In this document: positions 47,081 through 55,781 of the stretch, in pieces | Layout: each line of letters starts with the position of its first letter | Position numbering within the stretch: position 1 is the first letter of the stretch | Assembly (NCBI RefSeq): GCF_009765215.1 | Contig: NZ_VLNV01000002.1 | Location: 1-64,000 of the forward strand | Direction: 5' to 3' | Source: Lysobacter prati | Lineage (GTDB): Bacteria > Pseudomonadota > Gammaproteobacteria > Xanthomonadales > Xanthomonadaceae | Length of the DNA stretch: 64,000 bases | Made by a program: the position numbers and the translations under genes | The notes under the pieces: generated by a model | What the model was told of the DNA's origin: nothing | Databases searched by the model: none | Seen by the model: only the letters and a program-made list of their open reading frames with translations

Positions 47081-47197
47081 CGCTCAACCCTCTATAACGA
47101 GGGCGGTGCGCGAGAGCGCACCGCGCGCAGTACCCGCCTGGACACGTGGCCAGGCGACACTGGGGAAGTTGCACAAAGCTCTGGGGAGAGACTTGTG

Positions 47198-48883
47198 ATG
47201 ACGAAGCAGCACGTAGTGGTGGCGCTTTGCGTCGCCGTGGCCCTGGCTGCCTGTGGTGGCGGTGGCGGTGGGAAAGCCAGGAGCGGATCGGTCGCGGTCG
47301 CGCCTCCGCCTGCACCCGCACCTCCGCCCCCGCCTCCGCCTCCGCCCCCGCCCCCGCCCCCGCCGGCGCCGACAGCGTCAGTGACAGTCGCGATCAGTTC
47401 GGCGCCGGTGGCGCAGAACATCGACTACGGCGACGCCTTCAGCATGTCGCTGGACGGCACGTGGAGCGGCAGCAACCTGGGCGCGTCGGCCGTATACCTG
47501 CAGGTCACCGACAGCGGCGGCACGTTCTCGACGCCATCGGTGCAGGCAGCCCCTGCGAACGGCACGTTCCACTATGCGCTGGACACGATCGCCAACGTCC
47601 AGGCCGGTGACCGCACTGGCACGCTGACGGTTCGCGCGTGCATGGATCAGGCATGTGCGCAGCTGTACACCAACGCGTCGGCGAGCCTCGGCTACCGGTT
47701 GCAGGTAGCCGCGGTGGGCGAGTGGGAGACCGTGCAGCGCGATGCCACCCACAACGCCTATGTGCCGGTCCGGCTGGACCCGACGCGCTTCGCCAAGGCA
47801 TGGGAATGGACCTTCCCCCAGGACGCTACAGCCGCGGATTCCTTCATCCTGAGGCCTGTAACGGGACCGGGCGCCGTGTATTTCGTCGGCGGCAACCTGG
47901 ACATCAACGAAGACATGTATGGCGTCTCGGCGTTCTCGCTGGATGAAAACACTGGCGCGGTGAAATGGACCTCCAGGCTGCCTGAAAACCATGCCGGCGG
48001 GCCCGCTGGCGCGGGCGGATTGATCTACATCCCGACTCCCAACAGCAGCAGTCACTTCACCGCCATCGACGCCAACAACGGCAATGTGCGCTTCAATTAC
48101 ACACAAACGACGTTGCCGTCCCAGCAGTTCATCGCCCCGACCCTTTTCGCAGGCACCGCCTACTTCGTCGCAGGCATCAACGGTAACGAGATCCACGCCG
48201 CCAATGCAGATACCGGGGCGCAGCGGTGGTCGAAACCGCGCATCGGCCACGTGAACACCACGCCTGCGGTGGATCAGAGTTTCGCGTACTACTTCGGGAG
48301 CGGCGCGCTGAACATCATGGATCGCCTCACGGGCGACCCGGTTGCCTCAGTGGCGGATCCCTCGTCGGGGAGCCTCGACCAGCCCACCACGGCCGTGCCG
48401 GTGCTGGGGTCCCGCGGCAACGTGATCGTGAACTCGTACAATCCGGGGTTCAATAGTTACCGGATTACCAGCTTCAACATTGCCTCCCGAAGCTGGGAGT
48501 GGTCGACGAAGGACAACTACCGCACGCTGTTTGCAGCGGCTCCGGGCGTGATCTATGCCCTCCGTCGAGGAACGCCGGTGCCGGTCTTGAATGCAATCGA
48601 CGAGGCCACGGGCAACGTCGTCGGCACCTGGAGCCCGCCGGCCAGCGATGCGCAGGAATACTCCACCACCAACGTCGTCGCCACCAGGAACCTGGTGATT
48701 GTCAGCACGTCCTCGTTCGCGGGGGCTGGGTACACGTACGCCGTCGACAGGGCCACCATGCAGACCGTGTGGAGCTATCCGGAGTCCGGCAACCCGCTGA
48801 TCTCGGCCAATCGCACCTTGTACCTGCTCGCCGGGGACCCGCAGGTAGCGTTCAAGCGGATCGTCGCGTTCAAGACGCGCTGA
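47198..48883 (+). CDS. PQQ-like beta-propeller lipoprotein, copy 2
   Basis: 561 residues, paralog of copy 1 along its whole length and next to it. Same lipobox (LAAC, C19) and ribosome-site region. The main difference is a proline-rich linker after the lipobox (residues about 35-58, nearly all Pro from a C-rich tract at 47301-47371). Propeller signatures: SAFSLDENTGAVKWTSRL, IHAANADTGAQRWSKP, LNIMDRLTGDPVASV, YAVDRATMQTVWSYP. GTG 47195 just before the ATG is an alternative start. The poly-Pro could hold the domain away from the membrane. Confidence 0.8.
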   Translation: MTKQHVVVALCVAVALAACGGGGGGKARSGSVAVAPPPAPAPPPPPPPPPPPPPPPAPTASVTVAISSAPVAQNIDYGDAFSMSLDGTWSGSNLGASAVYLQVTDSGGTFSTPSVQAAPANGTFHYALDTIANVQAGDRTGTLTVRACMDQACAQLYTNASASLGYRLQVAAVGEWETVQRDATHNAYVPVRLDPTRFAKAWEWTFPQDATAADSFILRPVTGPGAVYFVGGNLDINEDMYGVSAFSLDENTGAVKWTSRLPENHAGGPAGAGGLIYIPTPNSSSHFTAIDANNGNVRFNYTQTTLPSQQFIAPTLFAGTAYFVAGINGNEIHAANADTGAQRWSKPRIGHVNTTPAVDQSFAYYFGSGALNIMDRLTGDPVASVADPSSGSLDQPTTAVPVLGSRGNVIVNSYNPGFNSYRITSFNIASRSWEWSTKDNYRTLFAAAPGVIYALRRGTPVPVLNAIDEATGNVVGTWSPPASDAQEYSTTNVVATRNLVIVSTSSFAGAGYTYAVDRATMQTVWSYPESGNPLISANRTLYLLAGDPQVAFKRIVAFKTR

Positions 48884-48892
48884 GGCTCATGG

Positions 48893-48915
48893 CACCGCCC
48901 GCAAGCCGGGCGGTG
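48893..48915. terminator. Hairpin after lipoprotein copy 2 (also after copy 1)
   Basis: CACCGCCCGCAAGCCGGGCGGTG: 10-bp stem with short loop, 10 bases after the stop. The identical hairpin follows copy 1 at 46984-47006, so it belongs to the duplicated unit. No T-run follows. Confidence 0.5.
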
Positions 48916-48988
48916 CGGCAACCACAGCCGTTGTCCGTCACAGGCGATATGCTTGGGCCGATCGCCAGGCCTTGGGGAGGGCCACCCG

Positions 48989-50977
48989 ATGCACCAAGTC
49001 AGTCGCCGGCTGATCGCCGGTTTCGTATCGATGCTGCCGGTCGTGGCAGCAGCGCAAGTGGTTCCGGTGGAGGACTTCGCGCGTCACGTCGAAGTCCAGG
49101 AAGTGGCGTTGTCGCCCGACGGGCGCAACGTCGCGATGACCGTGCCGGCCGACGATGGCAATGAAACCCAGCTATTGATCGTGCCGCTCGACGGCACGGG
49201 CAAGACCCAGACGCTCCGGTTCGGCAAGCGCCAGCACGTCACCGACATCGTCTGGACGAGCCCGACCCGCGTAGTCGTGTCACGCGCGAACATGGAGCCC
49301 CTGCGGGCACAACCGGTCAGCCAGGGTGAGCTGGTCGGCACCGACATCGACGGCAAGAACCAGCAAATCCTGTTCGCCTACATCCCCGACGACGGCGTCG
49401 TCGGTGGCCGGCGCAAGGACCAGGGCTGGGCCGAGATCGCGCACCTGGTGGAAAGCGAACCCGGCATCGCCATGGTCGACTTCACCGCCTGGCGCACGCG
49501 CCACGATGACGAATTCCAGCCGACCACCATCTTCCGCGTCGACACGAGTACTGGCGAACGCCGCCAGATCGAGTTCTCGGAAGAAGCCGCAACGTTCCAG
49601 TTCGACAGCAGGGCGCGTGCCCGCCTGCGCATCGTGCTTCGGCCCGGTATGCAGAAACCGGACCTGTTCTACCGGCCGAAACCCACCGACACGGGCTGGA
49701 CTGCCGTGCCGGCGAGCCTGGCCGGTCGCTCGATGAACCTGAAGTACGTGGCCGACGACGACACCGCTTACGCGCTGATCTCCGACAAGGGCGAACCGGC
49801 CCAGCTGTACCGGATCAGCCTGGCCAGCGGAACGCGCACGAAGCTGGCCGGCCGCGACGACATCGACATTGCCGGCCTGTTCTACTCCGGACATCGCGGC
49901 GCGCCCTTCGGCGTCTACTACAACGCTGCCGCTCCGACGATCCAGTACCTGGATCCGTCGTCGGAGTGGGCGAAGCTGCATGCCGGCCTGATGAAGGCGT
50001 TCCCGGGCGAACTGGTGGCGATGTACGACTTCAGCCGCGACAACAACAAGGTCCTGTTCCAGACCCACAGCGACCGCTCTCCGGGCGGCTACTACGTCTT
50101 CGATCGCAAGGCCGGCAAGGTCCAGCTGATCAACGAGGTCGAGCCGTGGATCAAGCCCGAGCGCATGGCCTCGGTGACGCCGGTCAGCTTCAAGACCCGG
50201 GACGGCCTGACCCTGCACGGCTTCTACACGCCGCCCGCTGGCGCCAAGGGCCCGCAGGCGATGGTGGTCATTCCGCACGGCGGTCCGCACCAGGCCTATG
50301 ACACGTGGACCTACGACAGCGACGTGCAGTTCCTCGCCAGTCGCGGTTATGCGGTGTTGCAGGTGAACTTCCGCGGCTCCGCCGGCCGTGGCGACACCTT
50401 CGAGTTCGCCGGTTACCGCCAGTGGGGCGGCACGATGATGGACGACATCGCCGACGGCGTGCGCTGGGCGATCGACAGCAAGCTCGCCGATCCGGACCGC
50501 ATCTGCACTTATGGCGCCAGCTTCGGCGGTTACGCGGCGCTGATGAATCCGATCCGCTATCCGGAGCTGTACCGCTGCGCGATCGGCTCGATCGGTGTCT
50601 ATGACCTGGCGCTGATGAAGAAGGTCGGCGACGCGCGCGGCAGCGAAGCCGGCCGCGACTATCTGGACCAGGCACTGGGCACCGACCCCGCGGAACTTGC
50701 GGCCAACTCACCGTCGCTCCATGCCGACAAGATCAAGGTGCCGGTGATGCTGTTCCAGGGCGGCGTCGACCGGCGCGTGCCGATGGAGCAGTTCGATGCG
50801 ATGGTCGCCGGCTTCCGCAAGGCCGGGGTCAAGGTCGACACGATGGTGGTCAAGGGCGAAGGCCATGGCTTCCTGAAGCCGGAGAACCGCGTCGAGGTGT
50901 ACCGGCGCATCGAGACCTTCCTCAACCAGAACATCGGTCCGGGTGCAGGCACGGCTTCGGCCAACGCCGCGAAGTAA
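48989..50977 (+). CDS. S9-family prolyl-oligopeptidase-type peptidase, secreted
   Basis: 662 residues: signal peptide (RRLIAGFVSMLPVVAAAQ), N-terminal beta-propeller (about 30-400), C-terminal alpha/beta-hydrolase. Catalytic triad S511 (TYGASFGGYAALM), D594 (QGGVDRRVP) and H626 (KGEGHGFLKPEN). Typical of acylaminoacyl-peptidase or dipeptidyl-peptidase subfamilies; exact specificity is not visible. ATG 48989 has GGGGAGG. Exported, likely periplasmic peptide digestion like the M1 enzyme at 12130. Confidence 0.93.
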   Translation: MHQVSRRLIAGFVSMLPVVAAAQVVPVEDFARHVEVQEVALSPDGRNVAMTVPADDGNETQLLIVPLDGTGKTQTLRFGKRQHVTDIVWTSPTRVVVSRANMEPLRAQPVSQGELVGTDIDGKNQQILFAYIPDDGVVGGRRKDQGWAEIAHLVESEPGIAMVDFTAWRTRHDDEFQPTTIFRVDTSTGERRQIEFSEEAATFQFDSRARARLRIVLRPGMQKPDLFYRPKPTDTGWTAVPASLAGRSMNLKYVADDDTAYALISDKGEPAQLYRISLASGTRTKLAGRDDIDIAGLFYSGHRGAPFGVYYNAAAPTIQYLDPSSEWAKLHAGLMKAFPGELVAMYDFSRDNNKVLFQTHSDRSPGGYYVFDRKAGKVQLINEVEPWIKPERMASVTPVSFKTRDGLTLHGFYTPPAGAKGPQAMVVIPHGGPHQAYDTWTYDSDVQFLASRGYAVLQVNFRGSAGRGDTFEFAGYRQWGGTMMDDIADGVRWAIDSKLADPDRICTYGASFGGYAALMNPIRYPELYRCAIGSIGVYDLALMKKVGDARGSEAGRDYLDQALGTDPAELAANSPSLHADKIKVPVMLFQGGVDRRVPMEQFDAMVAGFRKAGVKVDTMVVKGEGHGFLKPENRVEVYRRIETFLNQNIGPGAGTASANAAK

Positions 50978-51000
50978 CCAACGGCTTGCCGCGGTGCGCT

Positions 51001-52254
51001 TCAGCGCATCGCGGCGAGCTGCGTCTTCAGCAGTCGTGCGAACGCGGCGGGACGACAGCGCCCCAGCGTGATCCGCGGCGTCGCGTGCCAGCGCGCGCAG
51101 TCGTCGATCGCGCGGGCCACGGATTGCGCCAGCGCCTCGTCGGCAACGACACCTTCTTCCAGGTACAGCGCCTTGACCTCGAACACGCCCTCGCGCCGAT
51201 GCGCCTTGGCGTCGAGCCGTCCCACCAGGCGCCCGCCGACCAGGATCGGCAGCACGAAATAGCCGTAGCGACGCTTGGGCTCGGGCGTGTAGCACTCCAG
51301 CGTGTAGTCGAAGCCAAAGAACTCGCTGGCGCGTTCGCGATCCCAGACCACCGGGTCGAACGGCGACAGCAGCGTGGCATGGGTCGCGCGCAGGCGGCCG
51401 GCGGCGGCGCGCGCCAGTTGTGGCGACAGCTCCGGATGGACGTAGCCTGGCGCCGCCCATCCGCGCACCTCGACACGCAGCAGCGCGCCCTCCTCCACCA
51501 GATCGTCCAGGTCGGCGTCGCGCAGGCGCGGTCGCAGGCGGTAGTAGTCGGCGATCCAGCGCGCCTGGGTGATGCCGAGCGCGCGCACCGACTTGAGCAG
51601 CAGTTCGCGCCGTGCCAGCGCGGTCGCCACTACGGCGCTGTTCCAGTCGGGCTGCACCTGGCCGATGACGCGCTCGGCGAGGTCGTAGACGCGGTGGAAG
51701 TTCTCGCGCCGGCTCACCATCAGCTCGCCGAGGGCAAATGCGGCTTCCAGCCACAGCTTTTCGTTCTTCCACTGCCACCAGCCGCCGCCGCTGCCGCTGC
51801 CGGCCTCGCGCTCGAAGTCGGCCGCCTTGACCGCGCCGCGCTCGCGCACGTGCGCGAGCAACTGCGCGATCTGCGCGCCGTGCTCGGCGTGGCGGTGGCG
51901 GGCGTTGCGGATCGCCCAGTGATGCTCGCGGTGCTCGATCGCGCTGCGCAGCAGGGTGTAGTCGCCGACCGGCGCAAAACAGGCCTCGTGCGCCCAGGTC
52001 TCGAAGATGGCGCGCTGTGCCAGCAGTTCGTCGAGCCAGTCGGCGGGATAGGCGCCGACGCGCGAGAACAGCACCAAATACGGACTGCGCGCGACGACAT
52101 GGACGGTGTCGATCTGCAGCAGCTGCATGCGCGAGATCGCGGCGATCAGGTCGCTCTTGCGTGCACGGGTACGAGGGCGCGCGCCCAAGCCCTGCGCAGT
52201 CAGGTGCAGCGCGCGCGCCTGCGCCGGCGTCAGTACCGCGACGGCGTCGGTCAC
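51001..52254 (-). CDS. ycaQ: YcaQ-type (HTH_42) DNA glycosylase
   Basis: 417 residues of the winged-helix HTH_42 family. Motif MQLLQIDTVHVVARSPYLVLFSRVG, read as LQIDTVHVVARS then LVLFSRVG, contains the Q-x-D catalytic motif of YcaQ/AlkX enzymes, which unhook DNA interstrand crosslinks and remove alkylated bases. Further blocks: WAHEACFAP, LLSPFDPVVWDRERASEFFGF split at DPVVWDR, and RYGYFVLPILVGGRLVGRLD split at VLPILVGG. It is 10 bases upstream of nothing and 10 bases after the next gene on this strand, so likely co-transcribed with it. Confidence 0.9.
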   Translation of the reverse strand: MTDAVAVLTPAQARALHLTAQGLGARPRTRARKSDLIAAISRMQLLQIDTVHVVARSPYLVLFSRVGAYPADWLDELLAQRAIFETWAHEACFAPVGDYTLLRSAIEHREHHWAIRNARHRHAEHGAQIAQLLAHVRERGAVKAADFEREAGSGSGGGWWQWKNEKLWLEAAFALGELMVSRRENFHRVYDLAERVIGQVQPDWNSAVVATALARRELLLKSVRALGITQARWIADYYRLRPRLRDADLDDLVEEGALLRVEVRGWAAPGYVHPELSPQLARAAAGRLRATHATLLSPFDPVVWDRERASEFFGFDYTLECYTPEPKRRYGYFVLPILVGGRLVGRLDAKAHRREGVFEVKALYLEEGVVADEALAQSVARAIDDCARWHATPRITLGRCRPAAFARLLKTQLAAMR

Positions 52255-52264
52255 GCCGCCGCCT

Positions 52265-53053
52265 TCATGGCTTCAGCGTTGCCTGCAACAGGGCCGTCAG
52301 CAGCTTGCGCAGGTGCGCGGCCTTGCCGGCATCAAAGGCGAAGCTGTCCTCGTCCATGTAGTTGCGCTGGCTGATCTCCATCTGCACCGCGTCGATGCCG
52401 CGCGCCGGCTCGCCGTAGTGGCGGGTGATGTAGCCACCCTTGAAGCGTCCGTTGACGATGAAGTCGTATTCGTCCTGCGCGGCCAGCACCGACTCGAGGC
52501 GGTGCTGCAGCGCCGGTGAGCAGCTGGCACCGGCGGAGGTGCCCAGGTTGAGGTCGGGCAGTCGTCCGTCGAACAGGAACGGCAGGTCGCTGCCGCGGAT
52601 CGAGTGGCCTTCCCACAGCACCACGCGGCCGTGCTCGCCGTGGATGCGGTCGAGCTCGCCGCGCAGCGCTTCGTGGTACGGACGCCAATAGGTGTCCACG
52701 CGCTGCGCGACTTCGGTCGGCGACGGCGCCTGGCCTTCCAGGTACACCGGCTCGCCGGTGAACTGCACGGCCGGGCACAGGCCGGTGGTGTTCTGGCCGG
52801 GGTACAGCGAGGTGTCGTCGGGCGGGCGGTTGAGGTCGACGACGTAGCGCGAATGCCGCGGCACGATCACCGATGCGCCCAGCTCACGGGCGAAGTCGTA
52901 GAGGATCGAGACGTGCCAGTCGGTGTCCGGCGCCACACGAGCGCGCTCGGTCATGCGTTCGGCAAGCGCCTGAGGAATATGGCTGCCGTCGTGCGGCAGG
53001 CTGACCAGCAGTGGCGCGGTGCCGCGATGCAGGGTGTAGATGTCGTCGTTCAT
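52265..53053 (-). CDS. hutG: N-formylglutamate amidohydrolase (HutG/FGase family)
   Basis: 262 residues with FGase signatures: PLLVSLPHDGSHIP, VVDLNRPPDDTSLYPGQN, RVVLWEGHSIRGSDLPFLF split at WEGHSIRG, GTSAGASCSPAL, NGRFKGGYITRHYG and AVQMEISQRNYMDE. Removes formate from N-formylglutamate in histidine breakdown; here no other hut gene is near, so another formylated substrate is possible. ATG 53053 with AGGA upstream; TTG 53059 is the alternative. Follows gor by 26 bases. Confidence 0.9.
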   Translation of the reverse strand: MNDDIYTLHRGTAPLLVSLPHDGSHIPQALAERMTERARVAPDTDWHVSILYDFARELGASVIVPRHSRYVVDLNRPPDDTSLYPGQNTTGLCPAVQFTGEPVYLEGQAPSPTEVAQRVDTYWRPYHEALRGELDRIHGEHGRVVLWEGHSIRGSDLPFLFDGRLPDLNLGTSAGASCSPALQHRLESVLAAQDEYDFIVNGRFKGGYITRHYGEPARGIDAVQMEISQRNYMDEDSFAFDAGKAAHLRKLLTALLQATLKP

Positions 53054-53079
53054 TTCCAAATGTCCTGTTGCGGCGCTGG

Positions 53080-54444
53080 TCAGCGCATCAGCACCACTTC
53101 CTCGGCGCTGGTCGGGTGGATCGCCACGGTATCGCGCAGGTCCTGCAGCGTGATCCCGCGCTTGAGGGCGACCGCGAAGCCCTGCAGGATCTCATCCGCG
53201 GCCTCGCCCATCAGGTGGATGCCGACCACGCGGCGATCCTCGCCGACGCAGACCAGCTTGAACAGGCTGCGCTGCGGTACGTCGGCCAGCGCATTCAACA
53301 TCGGCCGGAACGCGGCGCGATAGACGTGCACGGCCTCGTCGCCATGCTCGGCGCGCGCCTCGGTCTCGGTCAGTCCTACCTGGCCGAACGGCGGATGCGA
53401 GAACACCACGGTCGGGATGTCGCGCTGGTCCAGTACGGCCTGGCTGCCACCGTAGACGCGGTCCATCAGCCGACGCGCCGCGGCGATCGCGACCGGCGTC
53501 AGCTGCGCATTGGCGGTGATGTCACCCACCGCATACACGCCTTCGACGCTGGTTTCATGGCGCTCGTTGACCACGACATGGCCTTCGGCATCGGTGGCCA
53601 CACCCACGGCCTCCAGCCCCATCCGTTCGCTGTTGGGCCTGCGCCCGGTGGCGAACAGCACCGCATCGAAGCGATCGCTGGCGTTGCCATCGGCACCGCG
53701 CAAGCGCACCCCGCCACCGTCCGACTCGATCGCGACCAATCGCTGGTCAAAGCAGATGCGAACGCCGGACTGGCGATAATCCTCGGTCAGTTCCGCGACC
53801 ACGTCGTGATCGAACCCCCTGAGCAGGTGCGCACCGCGCACGTACATCTCGACCCGGCTGCCCAGCGCCTGCAGCACACCGGCCAGTTCCACCGCGATGT
53901 AGCCGCCGCCGACGATGGCCACGCGCTCGGGCGCGGCGCGCCACTGGAAGAAGTCGTCGGACACCACCCCCAGGTTGGCGCCGGGAATCTCCGGTCGCTC
54001 CGGGCGTCCGCCGGTGGCGATCAGCAGGTGGCGGGCCCGCAGCCGCGTCCCGTTCTCGCATTCGACCGTGCGTGCATCGACCAGGTGCGCGCGCATCGGC
54101 GCGAGCACGATGCCAGCCGCGTCCAGTCGGCGCCGGTAGCTGGCGTGGATGCCTTCGATGTAGCGCTCGCGGTGGACGATGAACTCGGGCCAGTTGAGCG
54201 CTGTCGGTTGCAGCGGAAAGCCCAGCGTCGGCGCGAGCTTCAGCTTTGATGCCATCTCTGCGGCCAGCCACATCGCCTTCTTCGGCACGCAGCCGACATT
54301 GACGCAGGTGCCGCCAAGCAGGCTCGGCTCGAGCAGCGCCACGCGTGCACCATGCTCGGCGGCGCGGAAGGCACCTGCCAGGCCACCGGATCCGCCCCCG
54401 ATCACGATCAGGTCGAATTCGCTAGTGGCTGGCTTGGCATTCAT
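53080..54444 (-). CDS. gor: Glutathione reductase
   Basis: 454-residue FAD flavoprotein. N-terminal FAD loop IGGGSGGLAGAFRAAEHG; redox pair C47-C52 (GGTCVNVGCVPKK); NADPH motif VGGGYIAVELAGV with the two arginines of YVRGAHLLRGFD that favour NADPH over NADH; second FAD contact GVYAVGDIT; C-terminal HPTSAEE with the active-site His-Glu. Reduces glutathione disulfide. ATG overlaps the stop of the preceding D-amino-acid dehydrogenase gene (ATGA). Confidence 0.93.
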   Translation of the reverse strand: MNAKPATSEFDLIVIGGGSGGLAGAFRAAEHGARVALLEPSLLGGTCVNVGCVPKKAMWLAAEMASKLKLAPTLGFPLQPTALNWPEFIVHRERYIEGIHASYRRRLDAAGIVLAPMRAHLVDARTVECENGTRLRARHLLIATGGRPERPEIPGANLGVVSDDFFQWRAAPERVAIVGGGYIAVELAGVLQALGSRVEMYVRGAHLLRGFDHDVVAELTEDYRQSGVRICFDQRLVAIESDGGGVRLRGADGNASDRFDAVLFATGRRPNSERMGLEAVGVATDAEGHVVVNERHETSVEGVYAVGDITANAQLTPVAIAAARRLMDRVYGGSQAVLDQRDIPTVVFSHPPFGQVGLTETEARAEHGDEAVHVYRAAFRPMLNALADVPQRSLFKLVCVGEDRRVVGIHLMGEAADEILQGFAVALKRGITLQDLRDTVAIHPTSAEEVVLMR

Positions 54445-55697
54445 TCGAATCGCTCGATGCGGAAGGGCGCAGGATCGATCGCAGGATCACGCCCAGTGAT
54501 CAGGTCGGCGACCAGCTGGCCGGTCGCCGCGCTCATGCTGACGCCCATCATGCCGTGACCGGTCGCCAACCAGATGTGATCACGCCCCGGCACCTGGCCG
54601 ATGATCGGGACGTCGTCGCAGCTCATCGGGCGCCAGCCGAACCACTGCTCCTGCTTCTGCGCGCCGACGGGCTCATGCAGGTACGCGCCGGCGCCGCGCT
54701 CCAGCGCGGCCAGGCGGCGCGGATTGAGGCTGTCGTCGAAGCCGCTGAATTCCATGGTACTGCCGAGGCGGTAGCCGCTGCCCCACGCGGTCACGCAGAC
54801 CTGCGGCTCGCGCAGGACCAGCGGGCGCCTGGGCACCAGGGCCGGCGATGAATAGGTAATCGAGTAGCCCTTGCCCGGCTGCATGATCCGCTTCAGTGCC
54901 GGCGCGCCGATGGCATCGGCCAGCTTCGTCGACCAGGCGCCCAGCGCCATGACCACCTCGCCTGCCAACAGGCGGCCCTGCCCGGTGGTCACGCGGACGC
55001 CGCCCGCCTCGGCCACGGCACCGACGAATGCGCAGTTCTCGACGATGGTGCCGCCACGCGCGCGAACCACGCGCGCCAGCTCGGCGACATAGCGGTCCGG
55101 GCGCAGCACCGCATCGCCGTTGAAGCGGATCGCGCCGGTCAGGCCGGGCTTGAGCGCCGGCTCCATCGCCTCGTAGGCACGGCCGTCGACGACATCGACG
55201 GCAACGCCCAGCTCGCGCAACAGGCCGACCTCTTCGAGCGTGTGCTCGAAATAGTCCTGGGTGCGGAAGATATAGTCCTCGCCGGACGGTGCGAACTCGC
55301 ACGCCAGCGAGTACTGCTCGACCCATTGCGCCAGCCGCGCGCGCGAGTCGTTGAGAATCGCCGACTTGGCCACCGCGCTGGCGCGCCAGTCGCGCTCGTT
55401 GCAGCGCAGGGCGAAGCGCAGCAGCCACGACCACAGGCGCGGATCGAAGCGCGGCGGTACATACAGCGGCGCATCCGGGGTCAGCATCCAGCGCAATGCC
55501 TTCAACACCACCCCTGGCGCGGCCAGCGGCGGCGCATGGCTGGGCGTGATCGTGCCGCAGTTGCCGTGCGAGCTGCCGCCGCCGACGCGGCCGGCATCGA
55601 TCACGCGCACGCTTCGACCGGCTTCGAGCAGGGCGACGGCGCAGGCCAGGCCGATCACGCCGGCGCCGACGATCAGGACATCTTCGCGTTGTTCCAT
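54441..55697 (-). CDS. dadA: D-amino-acid dehydrogenase (DadA-like FAD oxidoreductase)
   Basis: 418 residues. FAD-binding VLIVGAGVIGLACAVALLEAG at the N-terminus (split: GAGVIGLACAV), then SSHGNCGTITPSH, ALRWMLTPDAPLYVPPRFDP, GDAVLRPDRYV, GWRPMSCDDVPIIGQ and HGMMGVSMSAATGQLVADLI split at GMMGVSM. Oxidises D-amino acids to 2-oxo acids, passing electrons to the respiratory chain; hydroxy-D-proline dehydrogenases share this fold, so the exact substrate is open. ATG 55697 (MEQREDVLIVGAG) is preferred over a 12-residue longer start. Coupled to gor. Confidence 0.85.
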   Translation of the reverse strand: MEQREDVLIVGAGVIGLACAVALLEAGRSVRVIDAGRVGGGSSHGNCGTITPSHAPPLAAPGVVLKALRWMLTPDAPLYVPPRFDPRLWSWLLRFALRCNERDWRASAVAKSAILNDSRARLAQWVEQYSLACEFAPSGEDYIFRTQDYFEHTLEEVGLLRELGVAVDVVDGRAYEAMEPALKPGLTGAIRFNGDAVLRPDRYVAELARVVRARGGTIVENCAFVGAVAEAGGVRVTTGQGRLLAGEVVMALGAWSTKLADAIGAPALKRIMQPGKGYSITYSSPALVPRRPLVLREPQVCVTAWGSGYRLGSTMEFSGFDDSLNPRRLAALERGAGAYLHEPVGAQKQEQWFGWRPMSCDDVPIIGQVPGRDHIWLATGHGMMGVSMSAATGQLVADLITGRDPAIDPAPFRIERFE

Positions 55698-55781
55698 GGG
55701 GGCAAGTTTAGTCGCTCGGGTGGGCTCGGCCATCAGACGAAGGTCTTCTCGATTGTTGCGTTTGAAAACTTGTTGAGTTGA

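Noticed and set aside
51001-53053. Histidine-utilisation operon suggested by the HutG-like gene
   Set aside because: No hutH, hutU, hutI or hutC nearby; neighbours are a DNA glycosylase and glutathione reductase.
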